Assembly: GCA_000803105.1 (NCBI GenBank)
Contig: JTDA01000007.1
Coordinates: 1 to 64,000, forward strand
Source: Coprobacter secundus
GTDB lineage: Bacteria > Bacteroidota > Bacteroidia > Bacteroidales > Coprobacteraceae
Length of the DNA: 64,000 bases
Reading direction: 5' to 3'
Shown here: in pieces, positions 1-8,672 of the stretch
How the letters are laid out: each line of letters opens with the position of its first letter
How positions within the stretch are numbered: position 1 is the first letter of the stretch
Notes under the pieces: model-generated
Told to the model about the DNA's origin: nothing
Databases searched by the model: none
Seen by the model: the letters and a program-made list of their open reading frames with translations, nothing else
Program-made: the position numbers and the translations under genes

Positions 1-93
1 AAAGATACCTTTATATACATATTCCCTTTTTCAAAATATGATTAAGGGGATATGTTATAGAAATGACCAAATAAAGAAAAAAGTCTGATAAAG

Positions 94-276
94 CTTAGAT
101 ACTGTCTAAATTTAGCTCAGGTCAGCTTTGAAAGTATCTTTCGAGGATGTTTTTCTATTTTTATGAGGAGGATAACAGGTTATCTGACGAGTGAAAATGG
201 GAAAAAAGACCGAAAGAAAACACTAAAATGACCGGATAATATTTTTCTATTGGGAAGTTTAGATTAGCTCTTAGAG
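94..276 (+). repeat. Dispersed quasi-palindromic element, copy A
   Basis: Left end carries GTCTAAATTT followed by CTCAGGTCAGCTTTGAAA. The core reads CTTTCGAGGATGTTTTTC and later CGAGTGAAAATGGGAAAA, and the right end is TTTAGATTAGCTCTTAG. The two ends are inverted copies of each other, and the inner T-rich and A-rich tracts can pair into one long hairpin. The same sequence recurs at least eight more times in the window. This copy lies 5' of the first lipoprotein gene; the gene to its left is outside the window. Positions 1-93 show nothing I can name. Confidence 0.8.
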
Positions 277-339
277 CCGGTTCCAATTCTGTAAGGCTCA
301 TTTATCAAACTATAAAAAAATATTTTTAAATTTCCTGTA

Positions 340-1725
340 ATGAACAAATCAATTGCAATATGGCTATTGTTCGGACTTATAGGGCTGAGCGCATGTACGA
401 ATACGTCCAGCAGGATATTGTTTGACGGTACCGACGTCGATAATTGGTATACTTCAGGCAATGTCTCTGTAGAAGACAGTATATTGGTAATTTCTGGCCT
501 CGACTCCTATGCCGTGCTGAAAAACAGCAAATACAAAGATTTTGATTTAAATCTAAAAATGCGCACTGTTCAGGGAGGTAAAGGGTTCATCGGCATTCAT
601 ACCGATGACACGGGCAAAGGCTATCGAATTGCCGTTAATAATGATATAAAAGACCCGGTATGGTGGAAGATGACAGGTAGTCTGTTGTCGGTACGTAATC
701 TGACCAAAAGCTTGGTAAAAGATGGACAATGGTTCGATTTGAATATTCGGGTCGAAGGTCAAGCCGTTTCTGTAAAAGTAAATGGAACGGTAGTTGTAGA
801 ATACATTGAACCTGCCCGGCCGTGGCGCATATCTCCTAACGAAAATGCCGTATTGTCAGAAGGTACACTTTCTCTGGTAAGTGAAAGTAAAGGGAATATC
901 GAGTTCAAAGAAATTTCGATAAAGACATTGAACCGTAAAGACATTAATATCCCGGCACAAATAGCTGTTGCTAAAAATGAGCAAGACGACGATATTTTGA
1001 GACTCCACCAAGAAGACTTTCCGGTTCTGGACTACCATGTCCATTTAAAAGGAGGCTTTACTAAAGAAGCTGCGGCAAGGCAATCAAGGCGGACAGGCAT
1101 CAATTATGCCATAGCTCCTAACTGTGGTATAGGATTTACCGTTACTGATGATAAAGGCATATATGCTTTTCTCGACTCTATGCGCACACAGCCGTTTATA
1201 CTGGCTATGCAGGGCGAAGGACGCGAATGGGTAACTACTTTTTCAGAAAAAGCCAGAAATGAGTTTGATTTCATTTTTACAGATGCTCTGACCTTCACCG
1301 ATATGAAGGGCAGGAGAGTACGCCTTTGGATAAATGATGAAGTTATTATTGACGATGAGCAGAAATATATGGATATGATTGTCGATAAGACATGTCAGGT
1401 AATGAAAGAACCCGCTAATATTTTTGTAAATCCTTTTTTCTTGCCCGAACAGATGAGCGACAGGTATGACATGTTCTGGACAGATGAACGCGTAGAAAAA
1501 GTTATCGATGCGATAATAGAAAACGGAAAGGTACTTGAAATAAACGAATTGTACCATATTCCCAGCAAGGCTATTATTGCAAAGGCCAAGAAGGCTGGAG
1601 TGAAATTCAGCTTTGGCTCCAACAATGTAAGTCCGGAAGTCGGACGTTTGGAATATTCTATTCAGATGAAAAAAGAATGTGGCTTGACATCGCAAGATAT
1701 GTATAAGCCTCCGGTTAAATTATAA
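340..1725 (+). CDS. Lipoprotein with DUF1080-like domain fused to a PHP-like domain
   Basis: 461 aa. The N-terminus MNKSIAIWLLFGLIGLSAC is a lipoprotein signal with a lipobox ending at Cys19, so the protein is probably surface- or periplasm-anchored. Residues about 25-200 (ILFDGTDVDNW, then a beta-rich stretch with GFIGIHTDD) resemble the DUF1080 / 3-keto-disaccharide hydrolase concanavalin-like fold. Residues about 230-455 begin DFPVLDYHVHLKGGFT and end FSFGSNNVSPEVGRLEYS, a metal-dependent PHP-like hydrolase pattern with an HxH motif. The substrate is unknown; a carbohydrate or glycosidic derivative is an inference. It stands alone, followed by an intrinsic terminator. No clear promoter box is visible between the upstream repeat and the start. 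Confidence 0.72.
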   Translation: MNKSIAIWLLFGLIGLSACTNTSSRILFDGTDVDNWYTSGNVSVEDSILVISGLDSYAVLKNSKYKDFDLNLKMRTVQGGKGFIGIHTDDTGKGYRIAVNNDIKDPVWWKMTGSLLSVRNLTKSLVKDGQWFDLNIRVEGQAVSVKVNGTVVVEYIEPARPWRISPNENAVLSEGTLSLVSESKGNIEFKEISIKTLNRKDINIPAQIAVAKNEQDDDILRLHQEDFPVLDYHVHLKGGFTKEAAARQSRRTGINYAIAPNCGIGFTVTDDKGIYAFLDSMRTQPFILAMQGEGREWVTTFSEKARNEFDFIFTDALTFTDMKGRRVRLWINDEVIIDDEQKYMDMIVDKTCQVMKEPANIFVNPFFLPEQMSDRYDMFWTDERVEKVIDAIIENGKVLEINELYHIPSKAIIAKAKKAGVKFSFGSNNVSPEVGRLEYSIQMKKECGLTSQDMYKPPVKL

Positions 1726-1754
1726 TAAAGAGGTAATAAAGATTGTTTTTAGGT

Positions 1755-1794
1755 AAAAACGCCCCGTCTTTCTCAAACAGGGCGTTTTTGTTTA
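1755..1794 (+). terminator. Intrinsic terminator after the DUF1080-PHP lipoprotein
   Basis: AAAAACGCCC and GGGCGTTTTT pair around a 15-nt loop and are followed by a T-rich stretch (GTTTATT), 30 bp after the stop codon. The A-run before the stem makes it potentially active for the opposite strand too, where a dehydrogenase gene converges. Confidence 0.85.
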
Positions 1795-1887
1795 TTATCA
1801 AGAGACAGCCGTACAATTTGCACAACTGGCTCTAAAGAAATTTTTTTATCCACGAGACTGGACAAAGAATTCTATCCACAAAATTAT

Positions 1888-2847
1888 CTACAAATTAGTT
1901 ACACTGTTTTTAGTACCTCCGTTCATAAAGCTCCTGAGGTTGTCGACAGCAATGCCCATTAATCGGTTACGTGCTTCAAATGTGGCCCATGCAATATGTG
2001 GAGTGATAAAACAATTCCGGGCAGTCAATAGCGGATTATCGGCTTTAGGAGGCTCGTTGGAAAGAACATCGACTCCGGCAGCAAATATTTTTTTACTGTT
2101 CAATGCTTGTGCAAGGTCAGTTTCATTGACTAATGGTCCCCGACTGGTATTGATAAGAATGGCAGTCGGTTTCATCATGTCGAGCACTTCTTTGTTTACA
2201 AAATTTCGAGTTTCAGGAGTCAACGGACTATGTAATGAGAGCACGTCACTCCGTTTGAACAACTCAGCTTTTGACACCGATACAATGTTTTCAGGCAATT
2301 GGCTTTGTTCCTTTGACGTAAAAGCGATGACTTTCATACCAAAAGCCAATGCAGCGTTAGCTACAGCCATTCCGATATGGCCCAGCCCGACAATACCCAT
2401 CGTTTTCCCGCTCAATTCGAAAAGGGGAGTATCCCAGAACGTAAAATCAGGACAATTGGTCCACTTTCCGTTTTTTACCTCATTCGTATAGTGGGCTATC
2501 CGGTTCGAAATATTCAGTAAGTGGGCAAATACCATCTGGACAACTGAGTCTGTACTATATGCTGGTATATTGGTTACGGTTATACCCATATCTTTAGCTG
2601 CACCGATATCGATGATATTATACCCAGTTGCCAAAACCCCGATATATTTCAAGTGCGGTAAAGACTCCATTATCTCCCTTTTAATACCTACTTTATTTGT
2701 CAAGATAGCATCAGCATATTTAGCACGTTCGATAATCAATTCTTTCGGAGTGCGTTCATATACCATACATTCGCCGAGTTCTTCCAACCCTTTCCAGGAA
2801 AGGTCTCCCGGATTCAAAGAATATCCGTCTAAAACAACAATTTTCAT
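1888..2847 (-). CDS. D-2-hydroxyacid dehydrogenase (glycerate dehydrogenase-like)
   Basis: 319 aa, usual length for the family. It should reduce or oxidise 2-hydroxyacids with NAD(P)H in the cytoplasm; hydroxypyruvate/glycerate is a plausible substrate from the overall pattern but is not fixed by sequence. The Rossmann motif VGLGHIGMAVA lies near residues 150-160. The catalytic Arg is in NTSRGPLVNE, the Glu in DVLSNEPP and the His in ITPHIAWAT. It is a single gene, divergent from the lipoprotein at 3086 and convergent with the gene at 340. A TATATTTG box (minus strand, 2930-2937) could be its -7 element, without a good -33. Confidence 0.88.
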   Translation of the reverse strand: MKIVVLDGYSLNPGDLSWKGLEELGECMVYERTPKELIIERAKYADAILTNKVGIKREIMESLPHLKYIGVLATGYNIIDIGAAKDMGITVTNIPAYSTDSVVQMVFAHLLNISNRIAHYTNEVKNGKWTNCPDFTFWDTPLFELSGKTMGIVGLGHIGMAVANAALAFGMKVIAFTSKEQSQLPENIVSVSKAELFKRSDVLSLHSPLTPETRNFVNKEVLDMMKPTAILINTSRGPLVNETDLAQALNSKKIFAAGVDVLSNEPPKADNPLLTARNCFITPHIAWATFEARNRLMGIAVDNLRSFMNGGTKNSVTNL

Positions 2848-3046
2848 GTACCTTTTATTTTTATATGATTCAAAAACGACAATTTAAGAACTGTAAAGAA
2901 AAAATAATCTCGGCAATTCCAACAGTTCGCAAATATATACAAAATACAATTCAGAATGTTTATCGGCCTTAAATAAGTCATCTTCTTTTTTATAAAATTC
3001 ATCGCCCTTTTGGCATGTAGGATGATATAGGATAATAGAAAATTTT

Positions 3047-3054
3047 TAACTTTG
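3047..3054 (+). promoter_or_regulatory. Probable -7 box (TAACTTTG)
   Basis: TAACTTTG matches the Bacteroidetes TAnnTTTG -7 element about 32 bp before the ATG at 3086. No convincing TTG -33 box is seen. Its position argues against using the earlier ATG at 3056, which would lie at or upstream of the transcription start. Confidence 0.45.
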
Positions 3055-3085
3055 CATGTACGTTAATATAAAAAACGAAAACAGG

Positions 3086-3925
3086 ATGAAAAAATGGGTA
3101 TATGCAATATCTGTTGTTGCAATTATAGTTTCTTGTACAGGCAAAAATAATAAGGCCGAAGAGCAATATAAAAAAGCAGAATTGCTTTTTGAACAAGGTG
3201 AACATAATAGAGCAAAAGAAGTAATTGACAGTATTGAAATTCTGTATCCCAACTCATTTGATGAGATAAAACAAGGTATGCAATTGATGCGTAAGATAAA
3301 TTTGAAAGAATACGAACGTAACCTGGCTTATGCAGACAGTATGTTGCAAGTAAGAAAGGACGATGTAGAACGTTTGAAGAAAGAATTTTACTTAGAAAAG
3401 GACGCCAAATATCAAGAAGAAGGAAATTATATATACAAGACCGAAAAGAATGCCGGTGTTATAAAACGCAGCTATGTACGAGCACAAGTAAGCGAACAGG
3501 GCCAAATGATGATTTCAAGCGTTTATTTTGGCCCGTCAGGTTTGAAGCACCAATCCATGCGCGTAGAAGCTCCTGACGGAACTTATGCTTTGACTGCTGT
3601 CATACCATACGATGGAGCACGTAATTTTAGTTTTACCAACGATGGCAATACGACAGAAGTCGTTACTTATAAAGGCCCTCAAATGATGTCGGTGGCCAAT
3701 TTCATTTATAATACTTCTGGTAAAATAAAAGTCAGTTATGAAGGCAAAAGACCATATTCGTTCTATCTCGACGACCGCTCCCGTAAAATGATTAATACTT
3801 CATACGAATTAGCTTCGGCTATGCGTGCGGTAAAGGATTTTACACGTGAACAAGCCATTGCTTCCAAGACTGTAGAAGTGTTGCGTCGTCAGATTGCAGA
3901 AAAAGAAGCAGAATTGAAGAAATAA
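3086..3925 (+). CDS. Hypothetical lipoprotein with coiled-coil ends
   Basis: 279 aa from the ATG at 3086. An in-frame ATG at 3056 exists, but a TAACTTTG box overlaps it, and the lipoprotein signal MKKWVYAISVVAIIVSC begins at the later one. The charged N-terminal third (EEQYKKAELLFEQGEHNRAKEVID) looks like a TPR-type helix pair. The middle is a beta-rich domain (SSVYFGPSGLKHQSMRVEAPDG), and the C-terminus is helical and charged (LRRQIAEKEAELKK). The architecture is common among Bacteroidales lipoproteins of unknown function, and I cannot name a role. A dispersed repeat begins 7 bp after the stop. Confidence 0.75.
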   Translation: MKKWVYAISVVAIIVSCTGKNNKAEEQYKKAELLFEQGEHNRAKEVIDSIEILYPNSFDEIKQGMQLMRKINLKEYERNLAYADSMLQVRKDDVERLKKEFYLEKDAKYQEEGNYIYKTEKNAGVIKRSYVRAQVSEQGQMMISSVYFGPSGLKHQSMRVEAPDGTYALTAVIPYDGARNFSFTNDGNTTEVVTYKGPQMMSVANFIYNTSGKIKVSYEGKRPYSFYLDDRSRKMINTSYELASAMRAVKDFTREQAIASKTVEVLRRQIAEKEAELKK

Positions 3926-3932
3926 TAATTTC

Positions 3933-4119
3933 TTAGAGCCCCCTGTCTAAATTTTACTCGAGGTCAAGTTTGAGAGCTTCTTTCAGGTCTCTCAGGATGT
4001 CTTTTTGTTTTTATGAAGAGGTCAACAGACTATCTGACGAATGAAAACAGAAAAAAGACCAAGAAAAAACACAAAAAGACCTGATGATATTTTCTTATTG
4101 AAAAAATTAAACGGTTCCT
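3933..4119 (+). repeat. Dispersed quasi-palindromic element, copy B
   Basis: Begins TTAGAGCCCCCTGTCTAAAT and ends AAATTAAACGGTTCCTA. The core has CAGGATGTCTTTTTG and AACAGACTATCTGACGA as in the other copies. It fills the space between two convergent genes, starting 7 bp past the stop of the lipoprotein at 3086-3925 and ending about 80 bp before the natB-like stop. Confidence 0.85.
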
Positions 4120-4196
4120 ATATTTCCCCGGAAAACGAGATTCCGGAAGGAAATAAATAAGATGGCCATTTCGTCCGAGAGATTTAGATACATCCT

Positions 4197-5519
4197 TTAT
4201 TCTTTATACTTTATCCACTTGGCAATTTCCTTATAGCCGATTTTTTTTCCATACATCAGAATGCCTACACGATAGATGCGGCTCGAAATCCAGATTGCAC
4301 CGATAAATGAGGCAAATAAAATGGCAAGCGACAATACGATTTGCCAGGCAGGTACTCCGAACGGAATGCGTACCATCATTACAATAGGGGAGGTGAATGG
4401 AAATAATGAACTCCACAATGCAATACCGCTGTCAGGAGACTGTGCACTGTATATCCCGAGATATAGCGCAACAATAATGATGACTGTTACAGGTACCATA
4501 AATTGTTGAGTATCAGACTCACTATCGACAGCCGAGCCGATAGCTGCAAATAGAGAGGAATACAGCATATAACCGCCAATAAAAAACAAGATAAAGCAGA
4601 TAAACAATTCGGGAAAATGAATACCATTTATCAGATACTCGATATTGTCGAATGCTTCGGAAGGAAGCGTTGTTGCCGGTAAACCCTGCATTGAGCTTAG
4701 GGCATTTGTAGCTTCTGTACTCATTTTACCGGCACCAAACAATATTCCCATAGGAAAAATGATACCGGTGATGAATATAGCCCAGATGATAAATTGCGTA
4801 AGTCCTACCAGACCGATAGCCGTTATCTTGCCAAACATCAAGTCAAAAGGTTTTACGGACGATACCATGACTTCAACAATGCGGCTGGTCTTTTCCTGCA
4901 TTACCGCCTGCATTACTTGTACACCGTACAATAATAGGAACATATAAATGGCTATAGTCGAAATAATACCGATAATTGTAGCAAGTTCTGTAGAAGTTTC
5001 AGCCTCTGTCCCGTCTTCTTCGAGGCGTATAGTAGCTATATTTATATTTGTTTTCGAATCGGCAATGAGCTTTTTTATGTCAGGAATATTATATGACGCT
5101 ATTTTTTCCTCTGTCAAATAAGTATTTATAAGCTGTTCTACAGTGCTTTTAAAATCAACATTAACTTGTTTCTCAGAATAAATGACAATCCCCTTCGGGT
5201 TATTTAATAAATTGTCAGATATGACAATGTAAGCATACGTTTCTTCACTGTCTCCGTCTGTATCATATCGGGGAGTTATATGCTGAGTAGTATAGTGGAA
5301 AGAGTAATTGCCGGTGTCGGTAAATACACTTTCGTACAATCCGGTTTGGTCTGCAATTACGATATTCCGGTGTTCATTGTCCCCGGCTTTAGCCAGCCAT
5401 GTCGGTACCAGCATGACAGCAATAAATAGGAGAGGAGTAAGCAAAGTCATAAGGATAAACGATTTTTTCTTTACCCTTGACAGATATTCTTGTTGTATGA
5501 TGAGTGATATCTTATTCAT
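4197..5519 (-). CDS. ABC transporter permease, NatB-like ABC-2 type
   Basis: 440 aa from MNKISLIIQQEYLSRV. This start overlaps the end of the upstream ATPase gene by 8 bp; an upstream ATG at 5531 would add four residues. There is one N-terminal membrane helix (about residues 20-45), a large extracytoplasmic domain, then about five helices from residue 180 onward. This is the layout of sodium-efflux or exporter permeases of the NatB/ABC-2 class. It pairs with the adjacent ATPase as an exporter; the cargo is unknown. It is last in the dnaG-ATPase-permease unit. Confidence 0.85.
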   Translation of the reverse strand: MNKISLIIQQEYLSRVKKKSFILMTLLTPLLFIAVMLVPTWLAKAGDNEHRNIVIADQTGLYESVFTDTGNYSFHYTTQHITPRYDTDGDSEETYAYIVISDNLLNNPKGIVIYSEKQVNVDFKSTVEQLINTYLTEEKIASYNIPDIKKLIADSKTNINIATIRLEEDGTEAETSTELATIIGIISTIAIYMFLLLYGVQVMQAVMQEKTSRIVEVMVSSVKPFDLMFGKITAIGLVGLTQFIIWAIFITGIIFPMGILFGAGKMSTEATNALSSMQGLPATTLPSEAFDNIEYLINGIHFPELFICFILFFIGGYMLYSSLFAAIGSAVDSESDTQQFMVPVTVIIIVALYLGIYSAQSPDSGIALWSSLFPFTSPIVMMVRIPFGVPAWQIVLSLAILFASFIGAIWISSRIYRVGILMYGKKIGYKEIAKWIKYKE

Positions 5520-6426
5520 ATAGATTTGCATTTACGGTATCGATAAATATCTCATTCATAGTCGGTAGTATCTCTTCAAAAGCCGATAGCTGGCACAACC
5601 GTGCCAAATGCAAGATAAGCTCCGAAGGAGCAAGATTTCCGTTTTTCATGACAATACTCTCAACATAATCACCTTTTTGTCGTTTATCGATGATTTTATA
5701 TTCATGACTCAAAGATTCGGGGAGAGGAGCAGCAGTACGTATACGGAAAAGGTTTTTCTTATGTCTCTCTCTGATATCATGTACATGGCCCGATAATACA
5801 GCCTTAGAACGGTTTATTAACGTGATTTCATCACAAAGTTCCTCCACCGAATTCATATTATGAGTAGAAAATATAACAGTAGCACCTTTTTCCTTCAATT
5901 CTAATATTTCCTGTTTCAATAAGTTGGCATTCACAGGGTCAAAGCCGCTGAAAGGTTCGTCAAAAATCAATAATTCCGGTTTATGTATGACTGTAGTAAT
6001 AAATTGTATTTTTTGCTGCATACCTTTAGATAGCTCTTCGACTCTCTTTTTTTCCCAGTTTCCGATACCGAATTTTTCGAGCCAATAATGCATCTCATGT
6101 TGAGCATCGTTTTTGCTCATACCTTTCAGCCGGGCTAAGTAAACAATCTGTTCACCCACTTTCATTTTTTTATACAGACCACGCTCTTCCGGCAAGTAAC
6201 CGATGCGTGATATATCTTCCTCGCACAGGCACCGTTCCCTAATATTGACGATTCCGCTATCCGGAGCTGTTATCTGGTTGATAATACGTATAAGAGTTGT
6301 CTTGCCTGCACCATTAGGCCCCAGTAGCCCGTAAATACAATTTTCCGGAACCTGTACAGTTACACCATCCAAAGCACGGTGATTTTCATATTGCTTTATA
6401 ATGTTGAGAGCCTCCAGATAGTACAT
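5512..6426 (-). CDS. ABC transporter ATP-binding protein, NatA-like
   Basis: 304 aa from MYYLEALNIIKQYENH at 6426. The longer ATG at 6468 would lie inside dnaG. Walker A is GPNGAGKTT, the signature is ELSKGMQQKIQF, Walker B is LLIFDEPFSGFD and the switch His is in STHNMNSVEEL. The C-terminal 80 residues resemble the accessory domain of exporter ATPases with DUF4162-like ends. It should energise the overlapping permease. Its start is 16 bp after the dnaG stop, so the three genes are probably one transcript. Confidence 0.9.
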   Translation of the reverse strand: MYYLEALNIIKQYENHRALDGVTVQVPENCIYGLLGPNGAGKTTLIRIINQITAPDSGIVNIRERCLCEEDISRIGYLPEERGLYKKMKVGEQIVYLARLKGMSKNDAQHEMHYWLEKFGIGNWEKKRVEELSKGMQQKIQFITTVIHKPELLIFDEPFSGFDPVNANLLKQEILELKEKGATVIFSTHNMNSVEELCDEITLINRSKAVLSGHVHDIRERHKKNLFRIRTAAPLPESLSHEYKIIDKRQKGDYVESIVMKNGNLAPSELILHLARLCQLSAFEEILPTMNEIFIDTVNANLYE

Positions 6427-6442
6427 AAATGATATTATTTTT

Positions 6443-8443
6443 TTACAGAGGGCTGATGATACGTTCACCCAATTGTTTGGCTAAAGCAGCTTTCACTCCG
6501 TTCAAAGCTGTTATTTCACTCATTAGTTCGGTAATACGAGCAGTATCTTTCTCTTTTCCAGCTTTCTTTATTTCATCTCTCAGTTTTTTGATATTCATAC
6601 ATACGATGGCATTTTTCAGTTCAAACAAAGCTCTGGGAACAAGCTCGGCAAGTCGCTCTTCCTCGGTCTCTACCTTTTGAAATTTTGTATGTATTTTACT
6701 GAGCTGATATTTTTCACTTACCATATCCACCGCAGTTTTACTTATTTCCGGGTCAGGATGTGACAGGAAATACCGTTCCAGATGTTCTCCTTCACTCTCA
6801 TACTTATCGACAGCTTCACGGGCCATTTGCGAATATAACGGGTGTTGAAACTCTATCTCGTCCTGTTGAAGGTCAGCCATGATATAAGGCAATACAGCCC
6901 AGTCGAAAGTTTGGCCCGTTTCCTCATCCGGACAACTGAAAATTATCCGATGTCCGTAACGTATCATATATCTTACCAGAGACCGCTCAAAAGTATCCAG
7001 TGGAGATGCTGCTCTTCTTCTTGGAAGGTCGGGGGCGTTTTCAGAAGAAATATCCTGTTCTGTATTATCGTCCGACTTTTTGGTAACTTCAGCCTCCGCT
7101 GCAATATTGTCTTTAGACGGAGTATTCTCCTTGGTTATTTGGTCGAATTTCTTCTTATTGACTTCCCGCAAGAGAATCTCCTCGTTCACATCAAGCAAAC
7201 GGCTACACTCTTTGGTATATACCGAACGGACAATGGCATCGGGAATAATTGAGATACTCTGTACAATATCTGTAATCAAGGCAGCCCGTTTTATCGGGTC
7301 CTCTCCGGCACTCTCCAATAGAAGATTAGTTTTGAAACGAATAAAGTCCACTTCATGACTTTTGATATACTCTGTAAAGGATGCAGCACTCTGTTTTCTG
7401 GAAAACGAGTCCGGGTCATCACCGTCGGGCAACAACACGACCTTGATATTCATCCCCTCTTTCAAAATCAGGTCTATACCTCGCAAAGAAGCCTTTATTC
7501 CCGCAGCATCACCGTCATATAATACGATAATATTATTGGTAAACCGATGTATCAGCCGTATTTGGCCTGGAGTAAGTGAAGTTCCGGATGAAGCTACGAC
7601 ATTTTCGATGCCGGACTGGTGCATCGACAATACATCAGTATATCCCTCCACCAGAAAACAACAATCGTTTTTCACAATAGATTGTTTCGCATGATATATA
7701 CCGTACAATTCATTGCTTTTATGGTAAACCTCCGATTCAGGAGAGTTTACATACTTGGCCATTTTATCGTCCTTTTTCAAGATACGACCGCCAAAAGCAA
7801 GTACTTTACCCGACAAGCTGAAGACAGGAAAAATCACACGTCCGCGAAAACGGTCGCTGACATAGCCGTTTTGTCCCTCAAGACATAGTCCGGTTTTCAA
7901 TAAATAATCTTTTTTATAACCTCTCTTTTCTGCCTCTTTAAAGAGGGCGTCTCGCTGTTCGAGAGAATAACCGAGCGAAAATTTTTTGATAATATCATCC
8001 CTAAACCCTCTCTCGTGAAAATAAGCAAGTCCTACCGAACGACCCTCAGCATGTTCAAATAGAATATTGGTAAAGTATTCTTGTGCAAAGCTATTGACGA
8101 TGAGCATACTTTCCCGGTCACTTTGCATCTGCTTTTCTTCATCGGTAAGCTCCCGTTCTTTAATCTCGATATTATACTTTTTCGCCAGATATTTCAATGC
8201 CTCATAATACGAAAGCTGTTCATGCTCCATAATAAAATGAACAGCACTTCCTCCCTTGCCGCAACTGAAACATTTACATATACCTTTCGATGGGGATACG
8301 CTGAACGATGGCGTCTTTTCATCATGAAATGGACACAGTCCTATATAATTTACCCCCCTCTTTCGCAGGGTAACGAAATCAGAGACTACATCCAGAATAT
8401 TAGCAGCATTAATAATCCTATCAACGGTTGCTTGGTCTATCAT
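6443..8443 (-). CDS. dnaG: DNA primase DnaG
   Basis: 666 aa from MIDQATVDRIINAANI. An ATG 45 bp upstream (8488) would add 15 residues not typical of the family. It makes RNA primers for replication. The N-terminal CHC2 zinc finger uses Cys37, His40, Cys58 and Cys61 (GLCPFHDEKTPSF, CKCFSCGKGG). The TOPRIM core shows LVEGYTDVLSM and VLYDGDAAGI. The C-terminal 200 residues are helical and should bind the replicative helicase. It heads an operon with an ABC exporter. This is not the usual rpsU-dnaG-rpoD arrangement. Confidence 0.96.
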   Translation of the reverse strand: MIDQATVDRIINAANILDVVSDFVTLRKRGVNYIGLCPFHDEKTPSFSVSPSKGICKCFSCGKGGSAVHFIMEHEQLSYYEALKYLAKKYNIEIKERELTDEEKQMQSDRESMLIVNSFAQEYFTNILFEHAEGRSVGLAYFHERGFRDDIIKKFSLGYSLEQRDALFKEAEKRGYKKDYLLKTGLCLEGQNGYVSDRFRGRVIFPVFSLSGKVLAFGGRILKKDDKMAKYVNSPESEVYHKSNELYGIYHAKQSIVKNDCCFLVEGYTDVLSMHQSGIENVVASSGTSLTPGQIRLIHRFTNNIIVLYDGDAAGIKASLRGIDLILKEGMNIKVVLLPDGDDPDSFSRKQSAASFTEYIKSHEVDFIRFKTNLLLESAGEDPIKRAALITDIVQSISIIPDAIVRSVYTKECSRLLDVNEEILLREVNKKKFDQITKENTPSKDNIAAEAEVTKKSDDNTEQDISSENAPDLPRRRAASPLDTFERSLVRYMIRYGHRIIFSCPDEETGQTFDWAVLPYIMADLQQDEIEFQHPLYSQMAREAVDKYESEGEHLERYFLSHPDPEISKTAVDMVSEKYQLSKIHTKFQKVETEEERLAELVPRALFELKNAIVCMNIKKLRDEIKKAGKEKDTARITELMSEITALNGVKAALAKQLGERIISPL

Positions 8444-8563
8444 TTTCTTTACTTCCTTTCGGCAACGAAGATAATTAATTAATTGCAAAGGGGGAGGCTA
8501 CAAGTATATTTAAATTTTCCAAAAATAGAGTGAAGCCCATATCTTCTTATCATATTATACAAC

Positions 8564-8605
8564 AATCCTCCTGCTTTATTTTCAAATAACAAGAACAGGA
8601 GGATT
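8564..8605 (-). terminator. Hairpin downstream of the surface-protein gene
   Basis: AATCCTCCTG (8564-8573) pairs perfectly with CAGGAGGATT (8596-8605) across a 22-nt loop. It lies between the stop at 8673 and the dnaG start, so it is probably the terminator or 3' stabiliser of the 8673-10463 transcript. The T-run following it on the minus strand is weak. Confidence 0.5.
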
Positions 8606-8672
8606 TTCTGAAAAAAGAGTTTAGAGCCGTAAGACCTTTTATTTTCAAATTTTATTTCAAAAAATTTTCTTT

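Noticed and set aside
1243..1695. 150-codon minus-strand ORF within the DUF1080-PHP lipoprotein
   Set aside because: It lies entirely inside a gene with lipobox and domain motifs, and shows no family features of its own.
8443..8488. Longer dnaG start at 8488
   Set aside because: The additional residues (MQLINYLRCRKEVKK) do not fit DnaG N-termini, which start directly before the zinc-finger region.
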